Below, one piece after another: positions 1 through 7,767 of a DNA stretch of 64,000 bases. Position 1 is the first letter of the stretch, and each line of letters begins with the position of its first letter. The stretch is taken from NCBI GenBank assembly GCA_016935315.1, contig JAFGRD010000047.1:62001-126000 (forward strand). The letters run 5' to 3'. The notes beneath the pieces are model-generated. The model was given only the letters and a program-made list of their open reading frames with translations. It ran no database searches and was not told the origin of the DNA. Made by a program: the position numbers and the translations under genes. This stretch comes from Pirellulales bacterium. Its GTDB lineage: Bacteria > Planctomycetota > Planctomycetia > Pirellulales > Thermoguttaceae.

Positions 1-512
1 AGATCGGCGAACTGATTGTGCGAGGGCCGGTGGTTACCCAATCTTACTGCACCCGGGTGGAAGCGAACCTGGGGAGCAAAATTGCCGACGGGGCCACCGT
101 ATGGCACCGGATGGGGGACAGCGGCTACCTGGACGACACCGGACGGTTCTGGTTCTGCGGGCGCGTGGCCCATCGCGTGCTCACGGCCGAGGGACCCATG
201 TACCCGGTGCGGTGCGAAGCCGTCTTCAACCAACATCCGGACATCTACCGCAGTGCCCTGGTGGGCGTGGGACCATCGGGCCGACAGCAGCCGGTGATCG
301 TCCTGGAGCCGGAAAAGGGCCGCAGGCCGCGCACCGTGGCCGCCACCGAGCAACTGCTGACCGAGATCCGAGGGCTAGGGCGAGTCAATCCGCTGACGCA
401 GAACATCCACGAGTTCCTCATTAAGCCTGCCTTTCCGGTCGATATTCGCCATAACGCCAAGATCTTCCGTGAGAAACTGGCCGTTTGGGCCTCCAGGCGG
501 GTAGGCCCGTGA
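1..512 (+). CDS. oleC: OleC-like AMP-dependent ligase, C-terminal fragment (5' end outside window)
   Basis: The reading frame is open from base 3 and ends at a TGA at 510-512; about 169 residues are visible and the start lies upstream of the window. The visible part matches the C-terminal end of an acyl-adenylate-forming enzyme: a GDSGYLDD hinge-type motif, then FCGRVAHRV, then a small C-terminal lid domain. In the OleC family (olefin beta-lactone synthetase, formerly annotated as fatty-acid CoA ligase) this region has the same FCGR pattern followed by a CEAVFN segment, which is also visible here. OleC uses ATP to close a 2-alkyl-3-hydroxyalkanoate into a beta-lactone. The OleD-like reductase that follows, one gene later on the same strand, supports the assignment. 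oleA and oleB, if present, should lie upstream of the window. The adenylation core cannot be checked. Confidence 0.8.
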   Translation, partial: IGELIVRGPVVTQSYCTRVEANLGSKIADGATVWHRMGDSGYLDDTGRFWFCGRVAHRVLTAEGPMYPVRCEAVFNQHPDIYRSALVGVGPSGRQQPVIVLEPEKGRRPRTVAATEQLLTEIRGLGRVNPLTQNIHEFLIKPAFPVDIRHNAKIFREKLAVWASRRVGP

Positions 513-609
513 AAGGCGATCACTGGCAGGGATGGTCTCCGGGCGGTAGACTGAAGAGACGGGCAAACTCGGGGCAATTCGTGCAAATCGCGTCTTTCGG
601 AGCCGGCCA

Positions 610-1827
610 GTGGCGTCTGAGTGGTTCTGCGAGATATCCGGAGAGCAAGTCGGCCCGCTTTCTCCTGGGCAATTGAAGGCCATGGCGGAACAGGGGCAGT
701 TGACGCCGAAGCATCGGGTCAAACAGGGTGCGCATGGCCCGTGGGTCCCGGCTGGCCGCGTGAAGGGGCTGTTTCCTGTTGCCGGACAGCCCGGCTCCTC
801 GTCGCAGGCGACCTACGGTGCCGTTGCCAAGCCGCCCTCGCCTCGCCCGGTCGAATCCCTCGAGCCGTCCGCCCCGGAACCTCCCGCCCGAATTCCCAAG
901 GCACGCCCGGCGGTTCCCAAGAACCTGCCGACGGAAATGGCTCCCGCCGTCCCGCCGGCGCCGCCTGTGGTGGACGTGACGCCGGTCGGCGATGTGCCAC
1001 GAGGAGAGTTGCCGGAGCCGGACAGCGAGTTCCACATCACCACCGATGCGGACACGCCGTGGGCAAGGGTGACCGGCCGAAACCCCGCGGTTGCCGGGAG
1101 CGTCGGGAATCAGGCCCTGGTCATCGGCCTATTGCTTGTCTTGCTGGTTGCCTTGACCGCCGTCGGAGTCTGGATCGCCGTTCGGGGTCCCACGCTCGAC
1201 CGGCAGGCCGTCGTGCCGGATTCTCGGTCCAACGTATCGGGAGACACTCCGGCCGGCATTCAGTGGATCGACGCCTCCGAATCGGCGATTCAGCGCGGCG
1301 ACGTCAAGATCAGCATCCTGTCCGCGGGCAAAGGCCGTCCGCCGATGACCGCGGGCCTTCGGGGCCCTGGTGTGTCCGAGGAGTGCCTGCTGCTGCGCGT
1401 CGAGCTACAGAACTTGGGCGACACCCGAAAGCTGGATTACCAAGGCTGGGGCACGAACGGTCCGTTGATGCGGCGGATCCGGTTGACCGACGACCTTGGA
1501 AACAGGTACCACGCGAAGAATTTCGGTCGAGCCGCCGTGGACGGGCAAGTGGGTCCCGCACCCGTTTACCCGGACGAATCGATTCAGGATCTGCTGGTCT
1601 TCGAGCGACCGGTTGACACGGCCGAGTACTTGCACCTCGAGTTGCCGGCGGCCGCGTTTGGCGAGCCGGGAAGCCTGTGTTTCGAGATCCCCAAGAGGAT
1701 GATTGTCGCCGCAGAAGGCCACGAGTCGCCTGCGCCCGGAGTCGGCGACGAAAGTCCCGCCCGCCAAGACGGTGAAAACGTGCTGCCCGACGATGGAGAT
1801 TTCGACGCCTTCTTGCCATCGCCGTAG
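610..1827 (+). CDS. GYF_2-domain single-pass membrane protein of unknown function
   Basis: 405 residues from a GTG start. Residues about 5-60 form a GYF_2-like domain (EWFCEISGEQVGPLS near the start), a module common in planctomycete membrane proteins. A proline- and alanine-rich linker follows, then one hydrophobic segment at about residues 167-192 (VIGLLLVLLVALTAVGVW). The C-terminal half, about residues 205-380, is a beta-rich extracytoplasmic-looking domain that resembles DUF4352-type domains, but only loosely. The gene lies 97 bp after the OleC-like gene and ends 24 bp before the OleD-like gene, so it separates two genes that act in one pathway. The function is unknown. It could be a scaffold for the Ole enzymes or simply an inserted neighbour; the sequence does not decide. 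Confidence 0.75.
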   Translation: MASEWFCEISGEQVGPLSPGQLKAMAEQGQLTPKHRVKQGAHGPWVPAGRVKGLFPVAGQPGSSSQATYGAVAKPPSPRPVESLEPSAPEPPARIPKARPAVPKNLPTEMAPAVPPAPPVVDVTPVGDVPRGELPEPDSEFHITTDADTPWARVTGRNPAVAGSVGNQALVIGLLLVLLVALTAVGVWIAVRGPTLDRQAVVPDSRSNVSGDTPAGIQWIDASESAIQRGDVKISILSAGKGRPPMTAGLRGPGVSEECLLLRVELQNLGDTRKLDYQGWGTNGPLMRRIRLTDDLGNRYHAKNFGRAAVDGQVGPAPVYPDESIQDLLVFERPVDTAEYLHLELPAAAFGEPGSLCFEIPKRMIVAAEGHESPAPGVGDESPARQDGENVLPDDGDFDAFLPSP

Positions 1828-1851
1828 GGAGACGGGAGGTAGAGTGGATCC

Positions 1852-2844
1852 GTGAACGCACTGGTCACCGGCGCCGGGGGTTTCCTCGGCCTGTACGTCG
1901 TCGAGCAACTGGTCGCCCGCGGTGATCGCGTGCGGGCGCTTTGCCGCGGCACCTACGCCGAGCTCGACGCGCTGGGCGTGGAGACACATCGAGCCGACCT
2001 TCGGGACCGGGAGGCAACCGTGGCGGCATGTCGCGGCATGGACGTCGTGTTCCACGTCGCCGGCGTTGCGGGCATCAGCATCGACTGGGACTACTACTAC
2101 GGCATCAACACGCTGGGCACGCAGAACATCGTGGAAGGCTGTCGCCGCCACGGCGTGGGGCGATTGGTCTATACGAGCAGCCCCAGCGTCACCTTTGACG
2201 GCACCGATCAGAAAGGCGTCGATGAGTCGGCGCCCTACCCTTCCAAGTGGTTGTGCCACTACGCGCATACCAAGGCGCTGGCCGAGCAGCACGTGCTGGC
2301 GGCCAACGACACCGGGGAGCTGTTGACGTGTGCCTTGCGCCCGCACTTGATTTGGGGGCCGCGGGATCGGCACTTGATTGCCAAGCTGCTGGATCGCGCC
2401 CGCCAGGGCCGGTTGCGGCGCGTGGGCGATGGAACAAACCTGATCGACATGGTCTACGTGGAGAACGCGGCGACCGCGCATCTGCTGGCGGCCGATGCGC
2501 TGCGTCCGGGGTCTCCGGTGGCCGGCTGGACCTATTTCCTCAGCCAGGGGGAACCGGTCCACTGCTGGCAGTGGATCGACGAGATCCTGGCGTTAGCCGG
2601 ACTTCCGCCGGTTCGCAAGTCGGTTTCACTGGCGGCCGCATGGAAGATCGGAGCCGTCTTCGAGGCGGTCTACCGGCTGTTGCGGCGGAAGTCGGAGCCG
2701 CCAATGACGCGATTCCTGGCCGCGCAGTTGGCCACTTCCCACTACTTCGACATCACCCGCGCCCGAGAGGACTTCGGCTACGAGCCGGCCGTTTCTACCG
2801 CCGAAGGGATGAGGCGCCTCGGCGAGGCCTTGGCGCGAGGGTGA
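1852..2844 (+). CDS. oleD: OleD-like NAD(P)-dependent 2-alkyl-3-oxoalkanoate reductase (extended SDR)
   Basis: 330 residues from a GTG start with a GGGAGG ribosome binding site at about 1834-1839. This is an extended short-chain dehydrogenase: nucleotide-binding GAGGFLG at residues 7-13, TSS at 108-110, and a catalytic YxxxK pair (Tyr137, Lys141). The pattern around FDGTDQKG, PYPSKW and ALRPHLIWGPRD is that of the 3-beta-HSD/OleD family. OleD reduces the 2-alkyl-3-ketoacid made by OleA to the 2-alkyl-3-hydroxyacid that OleC turns into a beta-lactone, on the way to long-chain olefins. The family and the link to the upstream OleC-like fragment are well supported. The true substrate is inferred, since sterol dehydrogenase-like and nucleotide-sugar epimerase-like relatives share the fold. 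Confidence 0.8.
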   Translation: MNALVTGAGGFLGLYVVEQLVARGDRVRALCRGTYAELDALGVETHRADLRDREATVAACRGMDVVFHVAGVAGISIDWDYYYGINTLGTQNIVEGCRRHGVGRLVYTSSPSVTFDGTDQKGVDESAPYPSKWLCHYAHTKALAEQHVLAANDTGELLTCALRPHLIWGPRDRHLIAKLLDRARQGRLRRVGDGTNLIDMVYVENAATAHLLAADALRPGSPVAGWTYFLSQGEPVHCWQWIDEILALAGLPPVRKSVSLAAAWKIGAVFEAVYRLLRRKSEPPMTRFLAAQLATSHYFDITRAREDFGYEPAVSTAEGMRRLGEALARG

Positions 2845-2858
2845 CTCGTGCGCGTGCG

Positions 2859-3863
2859 TCAGATCCGATGTTCCGCGCGGAATCGGTCGATATCCTTGGT
2901 GCGACCCATCACGACCACGCTGCCGCCGCTGGCGAACGTCATGTCGGCGCCGGGATTGAATTCCAGGTTGCCGCTGGGATGCCGGATGGCCACGATCAGC
3001 AGCCCGTGGCGGCTGCGGGTTTGCGAATCGCGGACCGTCACGCCCACCAGGGGGCTTCCTTCGGGAATGGTCATCTCGTCGACCTCGACCTCGGTGATAT
3101 TGCGGCCGGCCACGACTTCGATCAGCTCGACGGCCGAGGGCCGCGTGATCATCGCCGCCATGCGCAAGGCGCCGGTCGCCGCCGGCAGGACGACCCGATC
3201 GGCTCCGGCCTGGATGAGCTTCTTTTCGGTGGTCTGGAACTCGCCCCGGGCGATGATCTTCACGCCCGGATTGAGGTTTCGGGCGGTCAGCGTGATGAAC
3301 ACGTTGTCGGCGTCCCTGGGCAAAGTGGTCACCAGCGTCTGGGCTCGCTCGATTCCGGCGAGGATCAACACCTCTTCTTCCGTCGCGTCGTCGCTGAGTT
3401 CGAGGTAGCCCAGCGAGCCGGCCAGGGCGACGCGTTCCGGGTCCCTTTCCACCACGACGAACGGCTTCCTCTGGTGACTGAGCTCGCCCGCCAGGATCTC
3501 GCCCATCCGGCCGAACCCGCAGATGATGACGTGGCCGCCGAGGCGTTTGATTTCGTGTCGCATGCGCCGCATCCCGAGCGCGCGGTTGATTTCCCCTTCG
3601 GCCATCATTTGGACAAACCCTCCCACGATGTACAAGGCGGTGGATACCCCGAAGACAATCACCACAACCGTGAAGAATTGGAGCTCCGGGGACAGTTCGT
3701 GGACTTCCTTGTAGCCGACGGTCGACAAGGTGATCGCGACCATATAGATCGCGTCCAACAGTGTCCAATGCTCCCCCAGCAGCCAGTAGCCCAGCACGGC
3801 CAGCACCGAGATGACTCCCAGGGTGGTCAGGCCGGTCCGCAATCGCTTCAACGGAGGATTCAT
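2859..3863 (-). CDS. Two-TM potassium channel with RCK (TrkA-N/TrkA-C) domains
   Basis: 334 residues. The N-terminus has a transmembrane helix (about 11-29), a pore helix with a TVGY selectivity filter at residues 48-51, and a second transmembrane helix (about 61-87), which is the minimal potassium channel layout. The cytoplasmic part starts with an RCK/TrkA-N Rossmann domain (GFGRMG at 116-121) and ends with a TrkA-C-like ligand domain. It should form a tetrameric, ligand-gated channel in the inner membrane. The ATG start is fixed by a 4-bp ATGA overlap with the argJ stop codon upstream, which implies translational coupling. An open frame continues upstream of this ATG but only as a shadow of argJ in another frame. 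Its link with arginine synthesis genes is unusual and unexplained. Confidence 0.88.
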   Translation of the reverse strand: MNPPLKRLRTGLTTLGVISVLAVLGYWLLGEHWTLLDAIYMVAITLSTVGYKEVHELSPELQFFTVVVIVFGVSTALYIVGGFVQMMAEGEINRALGMRRMRHEIKRLGGHVIICGFGRMGEILAGELSHQRKPFVVVERDPERVALAGSLGYLELSDDATEEEVLILAGIERAQTLVTTLPRDADNVFITLTARNLNPGVKIIARGEFQTTEKKLIQAGADRVVLPAATGALRMAAMITRPSAVELIEVVAGRNITEVEVDEMTIPEGSPLVGVTVRDSQTRSRHGLLIVAIRHPSGNLEFNPGADMTFASGGSVVVMGRTKDIDRFRAEHRI

Positions 3864-5053
3864 GTGTGATAGTCGGCGTTGAGCCGGACGTATTCGGCGG
3901 TCAGATCGGTCGTCCAGAAGCGTCCGCTGGCGTCGCCTTCGGCGAATTCGAGTTCGATCTGCGTGTCGCGATGGTCCCGAATCGAGTCGGAGACGGCCCG
4001 GGCGTCGAAGGTGACGGGGGCTCCCGCCTGGTAAAGCAGGAAGCCGTTCACACGGAGGCCGACTTTCGCCGGGTCGAACGGCACGCCGGCATATCCGGCC
4101 GCCGAAACGATTCGCCCCCAGTTCGGATCGGCACCGGCGATCGCCGTCTTCACCAAGGCGCTGTCGGCCACGGTTCTGGCGATTTGCAGGGCCGACTGCC
4201 GGCTGGCACACCCGGCAACCTCGATCGAAACCAGATGCGTGGCGCCCTCGCCGTCGGCGGGAATCGCCCGGGCCAGCTCGACGCAGACCTCGCGAAGGGC
4301 CTCGCCGAAGGCGGTCAGCTCGTCGCCGGCCAACGGTCCGCTGCCGGACTGGCCGTTGGCCAGCAGCACGACACTGTCGCTGGTGCTGGTGTGTCCTTCC
4401 ACGCTGATGCAGTTGAAGCTGTCGTCGACCGCGTCCTTCAGAGCGGTCTGCGCCGTCTGGGGCTTCAACGCCGCGTCGGTGAGAATCACGGCCAGCATCG
4501 TGGCCATGTTGGGGCCGATCATCGCCGCTCCCTTGGCCATGCCGGTGATCTGGACCTCGCCACCGGAGAGCGCCAAGGTCCGGCCGGCCAGCTTGGGAAC
4601 CGTGTCGGTCGTCATCATCCCCCGGGCGGCCGAGACCAGCGACGGCTCGTTGGACCCGAGTTTCACGGCGGCCGAGGTGATGCCCTGCTCGATCTTGTCC
4701 ATCGGCAGAAACTCGCCGATCACGCCAGTGGACATCACCAGGGCCTGGTCCTCTTCCGCGCCGCAAGCGGCGGCCGCCAGACGAGCCATGGCCCGGGCGT
4801 CCGCAAGCCCCCGCTCCCCGGTACAGGCGTTGGCCACGCCCGAGTTGATCACCACGGCGCGGATCCGATCGCTGGGGGTGTGCCGGCGGTTCCACACGAC
4901 CGGCGCACCGCACACCAGGTTCTGCGTATACACGCCCGCCGCCGCGGCGGCAACCTCCGACATGATCAACGTCAGATCCGGCTTCTGCGGGTCTTGCTTG
5001 ATGCGGCAATGGACGCCGGACAACAGATAGCCTTGGGGAACACGGGGAGACAT
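3860..5053 (-). CDS. argJ: Bifunctional ornithine acetyltransferase / N-acetylglutamate synthase
   Basis: 397 residues, the usual ArgJ length. ArgJ transfers acetyl from N-acetylornithine to glutamate (cyclic arginine pathway) and in bifunctional forms also uses acetyl-CoA. It is made as a precursor that cleaves itself before a threonine. The conserved site is visible as NMATMLAVIL with the nucleophile at Thr185, and NSGVANACTG and MSTGVIGEFLP in the N-terminal half are also family motifs. The start was placed at the ATG at 5051-5053 (MSPRVPQGY), the position where homologues begin; the frame is open further upstream but that part has no family similarity. The gene follows argC on the same strand with a 77-bp gap and overlaps the channel gene by 4 bp. 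Confidence 0.93.
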   Translation of the reverse strand: MSPRVPQGYLLSGVHCRIKQDPQKPDLTLIMSEVAAAAAGVYTQNLVCGAPVVWNRRHTPSDRIRAVVINSGVANACTGERGLADARAMARLAAAACGAEEDQALVMSTGVIGEFLPMDKIEQGITSAAVKLGSNEPSLVSAARGMMTTDTVPKLAGRTLALSGGEVQITGMAKGAAMIGPNMATMLAVILTDAALKPQTAQTALKDAVDDSFNCISVEGHTSTSDSVVLLANGQSGSGPLAGDELTAFGEALREVCVELARAIPADGEGATHLVSIEVAGCASRQSALQIARTVADSALVKTAIAGADPNWGRIVSAAGYAGVPFDPAKVGLRVNGFLLYQAGAPVTFDARAVSDSIRDHRDTQIELEFAEGDASGRFWTTDLTAEYVRLNADYHT

Positions 5054-5130
5054 CGGATCGAAGGACTCCTGGGGGTTGAGGACTCGCAAGTACGCCACGT
5101 CTTCTTTCACGAATCCTGGATTTCGCGTGG

Positions 5131-6138
5131 CTACAGCGCGGCGGTTTCGTCGTATCCGTACATCAGGTTGAAGTTCTGCACGGCGGCCCCCGAGGCGCCC
5201 TTGACCAGGTTGTCGATGCAACTGATCGTCAGCACCCGGTCGCGCACGACGCGCGCGGTGACGTGGCAGAAGTTCGTGCCCATGGTGTCCTTGGTTCCGG
5301 GAAAGTGATCTACGACTTGTACGAACGGTTCCTCGGCGTAGAAGTCGCGGAGTGTCTGCAAGACCTTCTCTTCGTTGACGTCGCCGACCGGCTGGGAGTA
5401 GGTGGTCGTAAGGATGCCGCGGTCCATCGGCACTAGATGGGGCGAGAAGATCACCTCGACCGGCTTGCCCGCCGCCGTGCCCAAAATCTGGTCAATCTCG
5501 GGCGTGTGCCGATGCCGCCCGACGTTGTAGGCACTCATGCTCTCGTTGCACTCGGGATAGTGCGTGGTCAGCCTGGGGGTCCGCCCCGCGCCGGAGACGC
5601 CGGTCTTCGAGTCCACGATGATCCCCCGCGGCTCGATCATCCCGGCCTTCAGCAGCGGGGCCAGGCCCAGCACGGCAGCGGTGGGAAAACACCCCGGATT
5701 GGCCACCAACGAGGCACCGACAATCTGATCGCGGAACAGCTCGGGCAGGCCGTACGGGACTTTGCCCAGTCGGTCCGGATCGGCGTGTTTCTGGTTGTAC
5801 CAGTTGGCGAACACCTCCGGATCGGCAAGCCGGTAGTCGGCGCTGAAATCGACCACCCGCGCGCCCGCGTCCAACAGATGGGGCACCAGCGAGGCACTCA
5901 CGCCATGGGGCAGGCAACAAAAGACGCATTCGGCCCGGGCGGCCACCTCGGCCGGGCTGAGCCTCTCCACGCGGAGGTCGATCCTCCCCGCCAGCGACGG
6001 GTGGATCGTGGCCACATGGGGCTGACCTTCGTGCAGATCGGTCACCGCGACGATTTCCACGTCGTCGTGGCGTAACAGAATCCTGATTAGTTCCAGGGCC
6101 GTGTAGCCCGCAGCTCCGAGAATGGCGATTTGAGTCAT
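5131..6138 (-). CDS. argC: N-acetyl-gamma-glutamyl-phosphate reductase
   Basis: 335 residues, typical for type 1 ArgC. It reduces N-acetylglutamyl phosphate to the semialdehyde with NADPH, the third step of arginine synthesis in the cytoplasm. The Rossmann motif GAAGYTALEL is at the N-terminus and the catalytic cysteine lies in NPGCFPT at Cys150. HRHTPEI and KGASGAAVQN, both conserved in ArgC, are also seen. It is the first gene of the minus-strand run argC-argJ-channel. A promoter-like pair (6220-6249) and a small hairpin lie in the 75-nt leader. No ArgR-type operator was recognised. No other arginine genes are in the window. Confidence 0.94.
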   Translation of the reverse strand: MTQIAILGAAGYTALELIRILLRHDDVEIVAVTDLHEGQPHVATIHPSLAGRIDLRVERLSPAEVAARAECVFCCLPHGVSASLVPHLLDAGARVVDFSADYRLADPEVFANWYNQKHADPDRLGKVPYGLPELFRDQIVGASLVANPGCFPTAAVLGLAPLLKAGMIEPRGIIVDSKTGVSGAGRTPRLTTHYPECNESMSAYNVGRHRHTPEIDQILGTAAGKPVEVIFSPHLVPMDRGILTTTYSQPVGDVNEEKVLQTLRDFYAEEPFVQVVDHFPGTKDTMGTNFCHVTARVVRDRVLTISCIDNLVKGASGAAVQNFNLMYGYDETAAL

Positions 6139-6219
6139 GGCAATAGACCCGCGCTAGCGGGACGCAACGGGGCAAGGGGGTTGAGAACGTTTTCCGAGGG
6201 ATTCAGCGGGTAGCACTGT

Positions 6220-6249
6220 AATATACGTCCCTCGAGGCGTCTCCGCCAA
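6220..6249 (-). promoter_or_regulatory. Candidate sigma-70 promoter for argC
   Basis: On the minus strand TTGGCG (6249-6244) and TATATT (6225-6220) are separated by 18 bp. The -10 matches the consensus at five of six positions and the -35 at four. The expected transcript start is about 75 nt before the argC ATG, and a CCCGC-GCTA-GCGGG hairpin lies in that leader at about 6148-6161. Confidence 0.42.
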
Positions 6250-6288
6250 GGGGGCGAGTCCTTACCGCGTCAAGACGGGCGTCGGGGG

Positions 6289-7212
6289 CTACGGGTTCGC
6301 CCCGAGCAGGCCTTGGCCTCGTAGCCAGGCCTCGCAGCACTTCGGCCACAGCGCCGTGCCCGGCGTCTGGGGCGCCAACCCGAGCCCGTGCCGCCCGGTG
6401 CGGAAGACGTGCAGCTCGGCCGACACCTTGGCCCGCCGCAACGCCAGGTAGAATTGGACGCTGTTTTCCGCCGGTACTCCGGTGTCCGCATCGGTGTGGA
6501 ACAGGAACGTCGGCGGCGTTTCGGAAGTAACCTGCTTCTCGTTCGAGAGGCTCCGCACCAACTCGTCCGGCGCGTCCTCACCGATCAGGTTGCGTTGCGA
6601 GCCGAGGTGCGTAAACGGTTCGCCCAGCGCGACCACCGGGTAGCAGAGGATCATGAAATCGGGTCGGCAACTGACACGTTCGATCGGGTCCGCGGCGTCC
6701 GGATTGCCCTTGTCGAAATGGGTGCCCGCCGTCGAGGCCAGGTGGCCGCCGGCCGAAAAGCCCATGATGCCGATCTTTTGCGGGTCGATTCCCCATTGCC
6801 CCGCCCGGGCCCGCACCGTGCGAACGGCCCTCTGGGCGTCCTGCAACGGGGCCGGATGTCCGTAGCCGCGAGCCCGGTGCCGGTATTCCAGAATCACGGC
6901 GGCCACGCCCATCCCGTTGAACCACTCGGCGATGTCCTTTCCTTCGTGGCCGACGGCCAGAAAGCCGTAGCCTCCGCCCGGACAGACGACCACGGCCGTT
7001 CCGGTGGCCTTGTCGGCGTCGGGCAGGCAGAAGGTGACGGTGGGCTTGTCGTCAGGGGCGTCGCCCTTGGCCCCGGGCGCCCCGTTGGGCCAGAGCAGCT
7101 CGGGTTTGTTCTCGGCGGCCAAGCCGGCAATCGCGGCCGACAAGCCCCAAGCGGTTACCAGAACAGCGGCCAAGAGTCTCAATCCGCGTTGGCGCGTGAC
7201 GGCACGTCTCAT
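6289..7212 (-). CDS. Secreted alpha/beta-hydrolase esterase (BD-FAE / acetyl-xylan-esterase-like)
   Basis: 307 residues with an N-terminal signal peptide (GLRLLAAVLVTAWGLSAAIA). The family oxyanion motif CPGGGYGFLA is followed by the nucleophile elbow GFSAGG with Ser153. The acid and base are probably the aspartate in HTDADTGVP and the histidine in GRHGLGL. This arrangement is common in planctomycete BD-FAE-type esterases, which remove acyl groups from plant or algal polysaccharides or handle small esters. The real substrate is not predictable. Export fits the sulfatases and other secreted hydrolases nearby. The next gene upstream on this strand, the sulfatase, ends 555 bp away, so this gene is probably transcribed on its own. 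Confidence 0.8.
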   Translation of the reverse strand: MRRAVTRQRGLRLLAAVLVTAWGLSAAIAGLAAENKPELLWPNGAPGAKGDAPDDKPTVTFCLPDADKATGTAVVVCPGGGYGFLAVGHEGKDIAEWFNGMGVAAVILEYRHRARGYGHPAPLQDAQRAVRTVRARAGQWGIDPQKIGIMGFSAGGHLASTAGTHFDKGNPDAADPIERVSCRPDFMILCYPVVALGEPFTHLGSQRNLIGEDAPDELVRSLSNEKQVTSETPPTFLFHTDADTGVPAENSVQFYLALRRAKVSAELHVFRTGRHGLGLAPQTPGTALWPKCCEAWLRGQGLLGANP

Positions 7213-7767
7213 CGATCGTCTCCAGAAGGTTGTCTCGGCTTTCAGTAGGGGCCGGCCATGGGGCTTTTGATAACAGGCCCAGCAGCGGCAGTCAAGAAGT
7301 CGGTCGCCTCGGAGCGGGCATTTCGATCTGCCGCGCGTTTCGATCCGCAGGAAAACGCTTTCGGCGCATAGAAGAGCCCCGCTCTGGAGGGGAGAGCGGG
7401 GCCTAACGTAGGCGAGCCCAGGATGTGCCGGATTGTCGTGTCTGCGGCACTAGAATCGTGGGCAGGAAGATGTAACGATCGGACTCACCAGCCACCGAAC
7501 GGTGGTGTTGGTATGAGGAGCACTTGACGCACACTCAACGAGTTGCAAGCGGCGTGCCGAATCACGCCCGCGTCCCGATGCACTGCCGCACGAACGCCGC
7601 AAGTGCTTTGCAGAGCATGGATAGCACCACGGCGTTGGTGTTTGGGCCCGGGCGCATTCCCGAGGCCCCGTGTGGCGTTTAGGCCCTTCTTCCCCGCTAC
7701 GATGTTGCCGGGAATCAACGTGCCCGGCCCTCCGGCGGCGGAGTTGGGCCAAGGCCGAGCCGGACGT
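7213..7767. other. Intergenic region, 555 bp, no gene recognised
   Basis: The stretch lies between the esterase start and the sulfatase stop, both minus strand. It holds a terminator-like hairpin (7376-7402) and a smaller palindrome, CCACCGAACGGTGG, at about 7492-7505. Open frames of about 100 codons exist on both strands but have no start with a ribosome site and no recognisable motif. It could include the remains of a decayed gene. I see nothing else. Confidence 0.4.
7376..7402 (-). terminator. Candidate hairpin terminator downstream of the sulfatase gene
   Basis: A perfect 10-bp stem, GCCCCGCTCT with AGAGCGGGGC, encloses a 7-nt loop. On the minus strand it is followed by a pyrimidine-rich TCTTCT tract, not a clean run of T. 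Its position about 365 bp after the sulfatase stop and before the esterase start fits a transcription end for the sulfatase. Confidence 0.4.
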
